Below are positions 25,345 to 34,383 of a stretch of 64,000 nt of DNA, in pieces; positions within the stretch are counted from its first letter, which is position 1, and each line of letters opens with the position of its first letter. The position numbers and the translations under genes were made by a program. Source of the DNA: Bradyrhizobium sp. CCBAU 53421 (GTDB lineage: Bacteria > Pseudomonadota > Alphaproteobacteria > Rhizobiales > Xanthobacteraceae). Under the pieces are notes generated by a model that was given only the letters and a program-made list of their open reading frames with translations, ran no database searches and was not told the DNA's origin. The stretch lies in NCBI RefSeq assembly GCF_015291625.1, contig NZ_CP030047.1, positions 3,968,001 through 4,032,000 on the forward strand, given 5' to 3'.

Positions 25345-26301
25345 ATGAACCGGTCTCCGGGCGTCATGCACACGGACAAGGTTCTCGACGTGCTGGCCGG
25401 AGGCGGGGCGCCATCCGACCTGTCGGCATCGTGGCGGCGGTCCGGCCATCTGCATGCGCTCGATCCTGCGAGCCGCCTGCCGTCCTACCGTCTCGGCCAG
25501 GCTGAAATCGTGGCCGCTCAGCAGCGCCTCGGCGAATTCCTGAAGGTCGCTCAGAGCACGCTCGACCGGCTGTTCCTTGCGGTGGGCGGGGTCGGCTGTT
25601 CGGTGCTGCTGGCGGACCGCGACGGTGTCGTCGTCGACCGGCGCGGCGCGGGCGCCGATGACGCGACCTTCAACGCCTGGGGGCTGTGGACCGGTGCGGT
25701 CTGGAGCGAGAAATACGAGGGGACCAACGGCATCGGCACCTGCATCGTCGAGAAGCGCCCGCTGTCGATCGACCGCGAGCAGCATTTCTTCACCCGCAAT
25801 TCCGCACTGTTTTGCACCACCGCGCCGATCTTCGACGAGCATGGCGAGCTTGCCGCGGCACTCGATGTCTCCTCCTGCCGGGCAGACCTGACCGATGGAT
25901 TTTCCCGGCTGATCGCGACGACGGTGACGGACGCCGCGCGTGCGATCGAGGCCGAGAATTTTCGCCGGGCGTTTCCCGATGCGCGGATTCTGCTGATGCC
26001 GAGAAGCGAACGCGCAGTCAACTCGCTGCTGGCGGTCGATCGCGACGACCTCGTGATCGGTGCAACGCGCGCCGCGCGCCGCGCCCTCGGCCTCAACGCG
26101 GCGTCGCTGGCGCGGCCGTTGCCGGCGGCCGATCTGATCGGCGAGACGCGCGACGATGGCGGCTTGGCTGCCGCGGAACGCGCAGCGTTGCAGCGCGCGC
26201 TGGCGCGCGCCGGCGGCAACGTGTCGAAGGCCGCCAAGGACCTCGACATGTCGCGCGCGACACTGCACCGCAAGCTCAAGCAGCTCGGCCTGCACCGCTA
26301 A
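25345..26301 (+). CDS. AcoR-like GAF/Fis-HTH regulator lacking the AAA+ domain
   Basis: A 318-aa regulator starting at ATG 25345 behind GGGAGGGAA. Residues about 60-220 form the GAF-type sensory domain of AcoR/AcoK proteins (WTGAVWSEKYEGTNGIGTCIVEKRPLS pattern). The C-terminal 45 residues are a Fis-type helix-turn-helix (NVSKAAKDLDMSRATLHRKLKQLGLHR). The central sigma-54-interacting ATPase domain of AcoR is absent, with no Walker motifs or GAFTGA. It therefore probably acts at sigma-70 promoters. The aldehyde dehydrogenase downstream is the likely target; a matching palindrome precedes it. Confidence 0.87.
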   Translation: MNRSPGVMHTDKVLDVLAGGGAPSDLSASWRRSGHLHALDPASRLPSYRLGQAEIVAAQQRLGEFLKVAQSTLDRLFLAVGGVGCSVLLADRDGVVVDRRGAGADDATFNAWGLWTGAVWSEKYEGTNGIGTCIVEKRPLSIDREQHFFTRNSALFCTTAPIFDEHGELAAALDVSSCRADLTDGFSRLIATTVTDAARAIEAENFRRAFPDARILLMPRSERAVNSLLAVDRDDLVIGATRAARRALGLNAASLARPLPAADLIGETRDDGGLAAAERAALQRALARAGGNVSKAAKDLDMSRATLHRKLKQLGLHR

Positions 26302-26346
26302 CGCGAGATGGGTTTTGGTTGAATCAGCTTGCTGCGGCTTCGGTTC

Positions 26347-26493
26347 ACCTCTCCCCACCGGGGAGAGGTCGGATTGCGCATGGCGATGCGAAGCATCGTC
26401 CAGTACAATCCGGGTGAGGGCTCTTGCTCTCTCGATAGACCGTAACCCCTCACCCGATTTGCTGCGCAAATCGACCTCTCCCAAGGGAGAGGT
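26347..26493. repeat. Intergenic palindromic repeat (ACCTCTCCCC...GGGAGAGGT)
   Basis: A hairpin ACCTCTCCCC-ACC-GGGGAGAGGT (26347-26369) and a second, ACCTCTCCC-AA-GGGAGAGGT (26474-26493), flank a variable middle. The same architecture occurs at 47295-47424 and 61757-61911. It lies in the spacer between the regulator and the aldehyde dehydrogenase. Confidence 0.8.
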
Positions 26494-26604
26494 CAGTCCC
26501 GACGCCGTTCCAGCTCAACCTAATCCCGTCACGCTAAGGCATACCCGCGCCTCATCATTTGCGTCCGGAGCGCTGACGCGTCTGTGCCAATTTGCGGCGC
26601 ACTC

Positions 26605-26622
26605 TGTCTCAGATTTGCGACA
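26605..26622. promoter_or_regulatory. Putative AcoR-type operator TGTCTC-N6-GCGACA
   Basis: TGTCTC (26605-26610) and GCGACA (26617-26622) form an inverted repeat with one mismatch around a 6-bp centre, about 100 bp before the aldehyde dehydrogenase start. AcoR-family activators bind TGT-N-N-C/G-N-N-ACA-type palindromes, so the adjacent GAF/Fis regulator is the obvious candidate. Confidence 0.55.
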
Positions 26623-26722
26623 GTCCCCCGTGGCCGTTGGGGCGGGCCCCTGTTCTGTCCGCCTGATTTGACCGAGCGTCCCGGCCAACGCCGTGTGCAT
26701 CGGCGTGCCAACGGAGGAACAC

Positions 26723-28240
<1,518 letters not shown>

Positions 28241-28302
28241 ATCGTGTCCACGCGACAGGCTTCGGCGGGACGTCCGCCGGAGCCTCCATCACGGAGGCCG
28301 AG

Positions 28303-28653
28303 ATGGCTGACAAGGTGACCGCGACGCCGGCTGCGCTGGAGCTGATCGCCGAGATTATCGCCGATCACGGGCCGGTGCTGTTTCACCAGTCCGGCGGCTG
28401 CTGCGACGGTTCGTCGCCGATGTGCTATCCGCAGGGCGAATTCCTGATCGGCGACCACGACGTCAAGCTCGGCGAGATCGGCGGCGCGCCGTTCTACATC
28501 AGCGGCTCGCAATACGACGTCTGGAAGCACACCGATCTGATCATCGACGTCGTTCCCGGCCGTGGCGGCATGTTCTCGCTCGACAACGGGCGCGAACGCC
28601 GGTTCCTGACACGGTCCGAGATCTGCGCGTTGCCGCCGCGCGAGACCGAGTAG
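28303..28653 (+). CDS. DUF779 family protein
   Basis: A 116-aa DUF779 protein with the family core FHQSGGCCDGSSPMCYP (Cys-Cys and a third Cys) and CPF-type QYDVWKHTDLIIDVVPGRGGMFSLD. DUF779 genes almost always follow an aldehyde dehydrogenase, as here; their role is unknown, and the cysteine cluster suggests metal or redox chemistry. The start is ATG 28303, with GGAGG about 6 bases upstream. Co-transcribed with the dehydrogenase. Confidence 0.86.
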   Translation: MADKVTATPAALELIAEIIADHGPVLFHQSGGCCDGSSPMCYPQGEFLIGDHDVKLGEIGGAPFYISGSQYDVWKHTDLIIDVVPGRGGMFSLDNGRERRFLTRSEICALPPRETE

Positions 28654-28761
28654 GGCGGCTTGGCGCGACCGGCGCCGATCTGGAACTGGAGGCCATTGTC
28701 GCTATACTGCGCTGATCCAGGGCGAGTCCCAACTCGGCAACGGATCCGGTGCAAAGCGAAC

Positions 28762-30258
28762 ATGTCCCCGACGTCCCCCATCGAAACCCCTCCGCCGATC
28801 ACGACCGAAGCATTCGTCGATGCCGCGGCTGCCGTCGCCCGTCTCGAGGAGATCTACGAGCGCAACACCGGTTTCCTGCGCAACCGCTTCGAGGCCTATG
28901 TCAACGGGGTGCCGTTCACGACGCGGGTGCGGGCGCATTACCCGTTCGTCCGCATCACGACCTCGTCGCATGCCCGACTGGATTCCCGTCTCGCCTATGG
29001 TTTCGTCGCGGGGCCCGGCATCCACGAGACCAGCATCACGCGGCCGGATATCTTCCGGACCTATCTCACCGAGCAGATCGGGCTCCTGATCAAGAACCAC
29101 GGCGTGGCGGTCGAGATCGGCGAATCGAACGAGCCGATTCCGATCCATTTCGCCTACCGGCGCGATATCAACATCGAGGCCGCGCTGACCATCGCCGACA
29201 GCTCGGCGTTCACGCGGTCGCTGCGCGACATATTCGATACGCCCGACCTTGCGGCAATGGACGATGCGATTGCCGACGGCACGTTCGAACTCACGCCGGG
29301 GACGCCCGAGCCGCTGGCGTTGTTCCGTGCCGCGCGGGTCGATTACTCGCTGCGCAGGCTCTATCACTACACCGGCACCGATCCCGAGCATTTCCAGAAT
29401 TTCGTGATCTTCACCAACTACCAGTTCTATGTCGACGCCTTCGTGCAATCGAGCCTGCAGCGTCTTGCTTCGGGCGAGCAAGGCCTCGAAGCATTCGTCG
29501 CGCCCGGCAATGTCATCACGCGCAACGCGCTGGCCGGTGGCGGCACCATCGGGGCCGCATCGGAGCGCGTGCCGCAGATGCCGGCGTTCCATCTCGTCGA
29601 GCCCGGCTATCGCGGCATCACCCTGATCAATATCGGGATCGGTCCGTCCAACGCGCGCAACATCACCGATCACGTCGCGGTGCTGCGGCCGCATGCCTGG
29701 CTGATGATCGGGCATTGCGCGGGCCTGCGCAACACGCAGCGGCTCGGCGACTATGTGCTGGCCCACGGCTATGTCCGCGAGGACCACGTGCTCGACCACG
29801 AGCTGCCGCTGTGGGTGCCGATCCCGGCGCTTGCCGAGATGCAGGTCGCGCTCGAGGAGGCGGTCGGCGAGGTGACCGGGCTCACCGGCTTCGAGCTCAA
29901 GCGCTTGATGCGCACCGGCACGGTGGCGAGCGTCGACAACCGCAATTGGGAGATCAGCGGGCCGCAGGTGATCCGGCGGATGTCGCAGTCGCGCGCCGTC
30001 GCGCTCGACATGGAATCGGCTGCGATCGCCGCCAACGGCTATCGCTTCCGCGTGCCCTACGGCACGCTGCTGTGCGTCTCGGACAAGCCGCTGCATGGCG
30101 AGATCAAGCTGGCGGGCATGGCGAGCGAATTCTATCGCCAGCGCGTCGGCCAGCACCTCCAGATCGGGCTGAAGGCGCTGGAGCGGCTCAAGCAGCAGGA
30201 ATCCGAGCGGCTGCATTCGCGCAAGCTGCGCAGCTTTGCCGAGGTCGCGTTCCAGTAA
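28762..30258 (+). CDS. amn: AMP nucleosidase
   Basis: A 498-aa enzyme that hydrolyses AMP to adenine and ribose 5-phosphate. The N-terminal regulatory domain includes VPFTTRVRAHYPFVRITTS, and the C-terminal catalytic nucleoside-phosphorylase-like domain includes VALDMESAAIAANGYRFRVPY (catalytic-region Met/Glu) and LLCVSDKPLHGEIK. Length fits Escherichia coli Amn (484 aa). The start is placed at ATG 28762; the upstream frame overlaps nothing conserved. It stands alone and converges on the GST gene. Role: balancing adenylate pools. Confidence 0.92.
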   Translation: MSPTSPIETPPPITTEAFVDAAAAVARLEEIYERNTGFLRNRFEAYVNGVPFTTRVRAHYPFVRITTSSHARLDSRLAYGFVAGPGIHETSITRPDIFRTYLTEQIGLLIKNHGVAVEIGESNEPIPIHFAYRRDINIEAALTIADSSAFTRSLRDIFDTPDLAAMDDAIADGTFELTPGTPEPLALFRAARVDYSLRRLYHYTGTDPEHFQNFVIFTNYQFYVDAFVQSSLQRLASGEQGLEAFVAPGNVITRNALAGGGTIGAASERVPQMPAFHLVEPGYRGITLINIGIGPSNARNITDHVAVLRPHAWLMIGHCAGLRNTQRLGDYVLAHGYVREDHVLDHELPLWVPIPALAEMQVALEEAVGEVTGLTGFELKRLMRTGTVASVDNRNWEISGPQVIRRMSQSRAVALDMESAAIAANGYRFRVPYGTLLCVSDKPLHGEIKLAGMASEFYRQRVGQHLQIGLKALERLKQQESERLHSRKLRSFAEVAFQ

Positions 30259-30279
30259 TGCGGCGCCACTGCGCGGCGA

Positions 30280-30909
30280 TCACGCCGCGACGCTCTTCCA
30301 TAATTGCATCTCGGTGTCGATGGCGGCCTTGACCTGCGGCCGCGCCTGGATGCGTCCGAGATAGGCGGCCAGTGGCGGCCATTGCGCCACGTCGACGCCG
30401 GCGGCGCGCAGCAGCAGCAGAGCCCAGGCGAGATGCGCGTCCGCTACCGTGAAGCGGTTACCGACCAGAAATTCGCGGTCGGCAAGATGCGCTGATGGCA
30501 CCGACAAGGTCTGTCCGATCCTGGCCCGCGGCTTGGCGAGCGATGCATCGTCCTTGTACCAGAAGGTCGGAAACAGGAAGCCCTTGTGGATCTCGGTGCC
30601 GATGAAGCTCAGCCATTCCTGCAGGCGGTAGCGGTCCGGGTGGCCGGGCGGCGGCGCGAGGCCGAGCTCGGGCTTGAGGTCCGCGATATATTGCAGTACC
30701 GCCGCGCTCTCCGTCAGGTGCTCGCCGTTCTCGAGCACCAGCACGGGCACCGCGCCCTTCGGCGCGACGGCGTGGAAGTCGCCGTCGTCTTCCAGCACCT
30801 TCTTGGTCCAGAGATGGACCATGTGATAGCGCGCGTCGATGCCGGCTTCCATCAGCGCGATCCGGCTGGCGAGCGAGCAGGCCATCGGCGAGAAATAGAG
30901 CTGGAGCAT
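30280..30909 (-). CDS. Glutathione S-transferase family protein
   Basis: A 209-aa GST. The thioredoxin-like N-terminal domain (MLQLYFSPMACSLASRIALMEAG) has Ser/Cys at the usual active-site position and the glutathione-binding ENGEHLTESAAVLQYIADL segment. The all-helical C-terminal domain has FLVGNRFTVADAHLAWALLLL. The start ATG at 30909 follows the isochorismatase-family gene by 10 bp on the same strand, so they share a transcript. The specific conjugation substrate is unknown. Confidence 0.88.
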   Translation of the reverse strand: MLQLYFSPMACSLASRIALMEAGIDARYHMVHLWTKKVLEDDGDFHAVAPKGAVPVLVLENGEHLTESAAVLQYIADLKPELGLAPPPGHPDRYRLQEWLSFIGTEIHKGFLFPTFWYKDDASLAKPRARIGQTLSVPSAHLADREFLVGNRFTVADAHLAWALLLLRAAGVDVAQWPPLAAYLGRIQARPQVKAAIDTEMQLWKSVAA

Positions 30910-30919
30910 ATCGGTGATC

Positions 30920-31513
30920 TCAGGCGAGGGCGTTGCCGCGGGCGATGATCGCGAAGCGGTCGGACAGCTCGGCGAGCGCGACGTCGTGGATGAGTTTTGC
31001 GGCAATGGTGCCCCCGACACCATCGGGCAGGTCGCGGGTGGCGCAGCTGTCGGCATCGATGGTGGTGCGGAAGCCGAGATCGAGCGCGGCGCGGGCGGTC
31101 GAGCTCACGCACATATGCGTCATGAAGCCGGCCAGCACCAGCTCCTTGCGGCCGGTCGCGGCAAGCTGCGCGTTGAGGTCGGTGCCGGCGAAGGCGTTCG
31201 GCAATTGCTTCTCGATCACGATCTCGCCGGGCCGCGGCTTGAGCGGCGCGACGATCACGCCGCGCTCCGCGCTGCGATCGAACAGGCTTCCCGGCGCTCC
31301 CTTGTGCGCGATGTGGATGATCTTGGCGCCGCTCTCCCGCGCGCGGCCGAGCAATGCGGTGGCGCGCGCGATCGCGGGGCCGGCGTCGGGCAGCGCAAGG
31401 GGACCTGCGAGATATTCGTTCTGGATATCGATCAGCACCAGGCAGCTGTCGCCGAGGCGGGGCGGGGTGAGGTCGATGCCGGCAAGCTGCATCAGTGTTT
31501 TGGCTGCGGTCAT
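30920..31513 (-). CDS. Isochorismatase/nicotinamidase-like cysteine hydrolase
   Basis: A 197-aa member of the isochorismatase superfamily. The catalytic triad is visible as Asp29 (LVLIDIQNEY), Lys102 (EKQLPNAF) and Cys135 (GFMTHMCVSSTA), with a cis-peptide region just before Cys. The true substrate could be an amide or a vinyl ether and is not defined by sequence. It is the first gene of a unit with the GST and diverges from a LysR gene. Two similar inverted repeats lie in the divergent spacer, so LysR control is likely. Confidence 0.88.
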   Translation of the reverse strand: MTAAKTLMQLAGIDLTPPRLGDSCLVLIDIQNEYLAGPLALPDAGPAIARATALLGRARESGAKIIHIAHKGAPGSLFDRSAERGVIVAPLKPRPGEIVIEKQLPNAFAGTDLNAQLAATGRKELVLAGFMTHMCVSSTARAALDLGFRTTIDADSCATRDLPDGVGGTIAAKLIHDVALAELSDRFAIIARGNALA

Positions 31514-31566
31514 GGTCCTGAGAACTCCTGGGGATGCGTCTTCGTGAAAATATAGCCGCGGACCGG

Positions 31567-31613
31567 CCTGCCGTTATGCAGGGATATTGCAGCCGGTGGC
31601 TGCGTTATTGCAG
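31567..31613. promoter_or_regulatory. Twin LysR-type operator candidates in the divergent spacer
   Basis: CCTGC-CGTTAT-GCAGG (31567-31582) and CTGC-GTTATT-GCAG (31600-31613) are near-identical inverted repeats whose centres are 32 bp apart, about three helical turns. A half site TATTGCAG lies between them. Such pairs are typical of LysR recognition and activation sites. They sit between the minus-strand isochorismatase gene and the plus-strand LysR gene. Confidence 0.65.
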
Positions 31614-31643
31614 GCAGGCCCGATGCGATGTAGCCTCAAGGCC

Positions 31644-32483
31644 ATGAACTGGGATGACCTTCGCATCATCGCCGCCGTCAGGGACGAGGGCACCTATGCC
31701 GGCGCCAGCGCGCGGCTGCGCATCGACGAAACCACCGTCGGCCGCAGGCTGGCGCGGATCGAGCGTGCGCTCGGCCTGCGGCTATTCGAGGCCGCCGACG
31801 GCGTCCGCAAGCCGACCGGGCAATGCGACGTGGTGCTCGCGCACGTCCAGGCGATGGCGGCGCATGCCGAGGAGATCGGCCGGATCGGCGAAAGCCTGCC
31901 CGGCCCGGTCGGGCGGCTGCGGATCGCCTCCACCAATGCGATCGCGGAGGAAGTGCTGGCGCCGCGCACCAGCGAATTGCTGCGCGCCAATCCCGGCCTC
32001 ACGCTGCAATTCCTGACGTCGAGCGACAACGTCAAGTTCTCGCGCTGGGAGGCCGATCTCGCGATCCGCCTGCGCAAGCCCGACAAGGGCGACTTTGCGA
32101 TCTCCAAGCTCGCCGAGGTCAGGCTGTATTTCTTCGAGCCGGCCGCGATGACGGCGGGAGAGGCGGTGACGTGCGCCTATCCCGACGAGCTCGGCGGGAT
32201 TCCGGAAATGCAGTTCTTGCGCGCGAAGCGGCTTCGCGCCCGCTGCGTCACCGACAATGTCCGGATCATCCACAAACTCATTCAGTCGCATCAGGCGGTC
32301 GGCGTGCTGCCGGAGCATAGTTGTGTGGACCTGATGACCGATCGCCGTCTGCGCGCCACGCTGCTGCCGAAGCGGCGCGACGTCTGGCTGCTGGTGCAGA
32401 GCCATCTCAAGCGCGATGCGGCGACGCGCGTCACCATCGACTGGCTGCGCGCCTGCTTCCAGGACGTCGCGCGCGGCGGGTGA
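31644..32483 (+). CDS. LysR family transcriptional regulator
   Basis: A 279-aa LysR protein. The N-terminal winged helix is MNWDDLRIIAAVRDEGTYAG with the recognition helix in RLRIDETTVGRRLARIERALG. The C-terminal co-inducer domain spans about residues 90-275. The start is placed at ATG 31644, the canonical LysR opening; an in-frame ATG at 31623 adds seven residues. It is divergent from the isochorismatase-GST unit and probably controls it and itself through the paired inverted repeats in the spacer. It is convergent with a TetR gene. Confidence 0.9.
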   Translation: MNWDDLRIIAAVRDEGTYAGASARLRIDETTVGRRLARIERALGLRLFEAADGVRKPTGQCDVVLAHVQAMAAHAEEIGRIGESLPGPVGRLRIASTNAIAEEVLAPRTSELLRANPGLTLQFLTSSDNVKFSRWEADLAIRLRKPDKGDFAISKLAEVRLYFFEPAAMTAGEAVTCAYPDELGGIPEMQFLRAKRLRARCVTDNVRIIHKLIQSHQAVGVLPEHSCVDLMTDRRLRATLLPKRRDVWLLVQSHLKRDAATRVTIDWLRACFQDVARGG

Positions 32484-32498
32484 CGGTGGGGACGGGAA

Positions 32499-33092
32499 TC
32501 AAATCGCGGCCTTCAGATTGGCGAAGGCCTCCTGGACGTATTTGGTGAGCTGGCGCCTGCCGCCCTGCTCGAGCCAGGCGTCGACCGCGATGCGCAGTGC
32601 ACCGCTCGCGGCCATCGCGACGAGACGGAGGCGGTCGCGGCGGTCCTTGCCCGGCCATAATTCGCACAGCGTCTCGTAGACGACCTGCTCCCGGTGCAGG
32701 TCGTTGCGGTGCCGGCGGGAGCTCAGCACTTCGCTGTCGCGGATCAGGCGCGAGATCGCAACGGTCCGCGAGGTCTGGAAGCGGGCGGAGATGTCCAGCA
32801 GGGCGTCACGGACGACGTCGATCGGCGCGCCGGCGGCGGCATGGTCGCGGATCGATGCCTTCAGCGCATCGTCATAGCCGGCGATATGAGCGAGCAGGAT
32901 GTCGTCCTTGCTCTTGAAATAGTAGAAGAAGGTCCGGCGCGAGATGCCGGCCGCCGCCGCGATCTCATCCAGCGTCGTCGCATCGAAGCCGTTGGCCAGA
33001 AACAGCTCCATGCCGACATCGGTGATGCGTTGCAGCGTCTCCCGACGATTTCGCTCGCGCAGTCCTTCGGATTTCGTCAATGTGTCGGGCAT
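32499..33092 (-). CDS. TetR/AcrR family transcriptional regulator
   Basis: A 197-aa TetR regulator. The helix-turn-helix is at residues about 18-62 (GFDATTLDEIAAAAGISRRTFFYYFKSKDDIL), and the rest is the ligand-binding domain. It is divergent from a DUF3313 lipoprotein gene. The spacer holds two TTACAC-N3-GTGTAA palindromes, so it probably represses both genes. TetR proteins of this type often control RND pumps or envelope genes, but no pump is adjacent here. Confidence 0.9.
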   Translation of the reverse strand: MPDTLTKSEGLRERNRRETLQRITDVGMELFLANGFDATTLDEIAAAAGISRRTFFYYFKSKDDILLAHIAGYDDALKASIRDHAAAGAPIDVVRDALLDISARFQTSRTVAISRLIRDSEVLSSRRHRNDLHREQVVYETLCELWPGKDRRDRLRLVAMAASGALRIAVDAWLEQGGRRQLTKYVQEAFANLKAAI

Positions 33093-33247
33093 CGGCCGCT
33101 TTTCTCATGAACAGGCAATCAGGGCAAAAGCACTTCACGGCGTCGGGTTCGCGCGGCCGTCGGCGTCAACGCGGATGGCGGCGCGGATGGGCATGCGTCT
33201 TCCGGTCGCAGACCGCGGTCACGCCATAAAACCGCCCAACACGATAA

Positions 33248-33280
33248 TTACACCGAGTGTAATATTTACACTTAGTGTAA
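33248..33280. promoter_or_regulatory. Twin TetR operators (TTACAC-N3-GTGTAA twice)
   Basis: Two perfect palindromes, TTACACCGAGTGTAA (33248-33262) and TTACACTTAGTGTAA (33266-33280), are separated by 3 bp, so their centres are 18 bp apart. The arms are identical and only the 3-bp centres differ. The site is in the spacer between the minus-strand TetR gene and the plus-strand DUF3313 gene, ending 15 bp before ATG 33296. Confidence 0.85.
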
Positions 33281-33295
33281 GTCAGTGGTGCCCCA

Positions 33296-34198
33296 ATGAC
33301 AACCTGCTCGCGCCTATGCCGGATCAAGCGGATTCCGGCGGCAGATGGATTTGTGAGCGGGCGAAGGGCGCAGCTCAGCGGTTGGGCCGCGGCGACGCTG
33401 CTCGGCCTGACGGTCGCCGGCTGCGCGACGGCGACGCTGGATCAGGCCGGCTCACTCCGTTCCTACGACAACATGGTGCAGTCGGACGGGATGTTGACCC
33501 GTTCGCAGCTGCGGGTGAGCAAGGACGAGGTGCTGGCGGCGAAGACGATCAGGATCGTGCCGACCGTGTTCTCGGAGCGAACGCCTGCGCCGTTCACGCC
33601 GGCGCAGCGCAGGCTCGTCACCAACGCCGCCGACCGTGCGCTGTGCGCGGGTTTGAGTGAACGCTTCTACGTGGTTGCGTCGGAGCCGGCCGATCTGACC
33701 GTTCACGCCGTCATCACGCATGCGGTGCCGACCGATCCGGCCGCCGTCGGTGTCTCCAAGGGTGTGTCGGTGGCGAAGACAATTTTGTTGCCCGGCGTGC
33801 CCGTGCCGGTCCCGCGGATTCCGGTGGGGCTCGGCAGCCTGTCGCTCGAAGCCGAGGCGCGCGATCCGGCCGGACAGCAGAAGGCGGCGATGGTCTGGGG
33901 CCGCGCGGCCAATGCCTTCGACAGCGGGCGGATGTCGGAAGAGGGCGATGCGTACGGCCTTGCGGCATCGTTCGGCGGCGATTTCAGCCAGATGCTGGTC
34001 ACCGGCGTGACGCCGTTCGGCGGCGTGCCGTCGATGCCCTCGATGCAGCGGCTCGGCTTCCTGCTTGGCGGCGCGCCGAAATACCCGGCCTGCGAAGCGT
34101 TCGGACGCGCGCCGGGCCTCGTCGGCATGATCGGCGACAGCGCCGGCGTGCCGCCTGATTGGACCGACAAGGGGCCGGTCGCGGCGAAGGTGGAGTGA
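33296..34198 (+). CDS. DUF3313-like lipoprotein
   Basis: A 300-aa lipoprotein resembling DUF3313. The lipobox LTVAGC (Cys42 from ATG 33296) ends a hydrophobic signal. The more natural start may be GTG 33353, which puts the Cys at position 23, a normal signal length. The mature protein opens with LDQAGSLRSYDNMVQSDGMLTRSQLRV and is otherwise uncharacterised. The C-terminal 50 residues, with a Cys and Gly/Pro-rich loops, extend beyond the usual DUF3313 core. Probably repressed by the divergent TetR protein through twin operators just upstream. Envelope-located; function unknown. Confidence 0.72.
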   Translation: MTTCSRLCRIKRIPAADGFVSGRRAQLSGWAAATLLGLTVAGCATATLDQAGSLRSYDNMVQSDGMLTRSQLRVSKDEVLAAKTIRIVPTVFSERTPAPFTPAQRRLVTNAADRALCAGLSERFYVVASEPADLTVHAVITHAVPTDPAAVGVSKGVSVAKTILLPGVPVPVPRIPVGLGSLSLEAEARDPAGQQKAAMVWGRAANAFDSGRMSEEGDAYGLAASFGGDFSQMLVTGVTPFGGVPSMPSMQRLGFLLGGAPKYPACEAFGRAPGLVGMIGDSAGVPPDWTDKGPVAAKVE

Positions 34199-34383
34199 GC
34201 CGGCCGGCACGCGTACGAATGTTCGCGTGCACACGGCTGTAACGGGGCACCGCCGTGGCACAATTTGTGTGTCCTGCTCTGCGCGGAGTAGCCGCAAAAC
34301 AGAAGGTGCCAGCACAGACGGATTGCGATAACGTCGGTTTGCCGTGGTCCGTTCGGCCAGCCGTCAACCCGTCGGTGAAGCCA

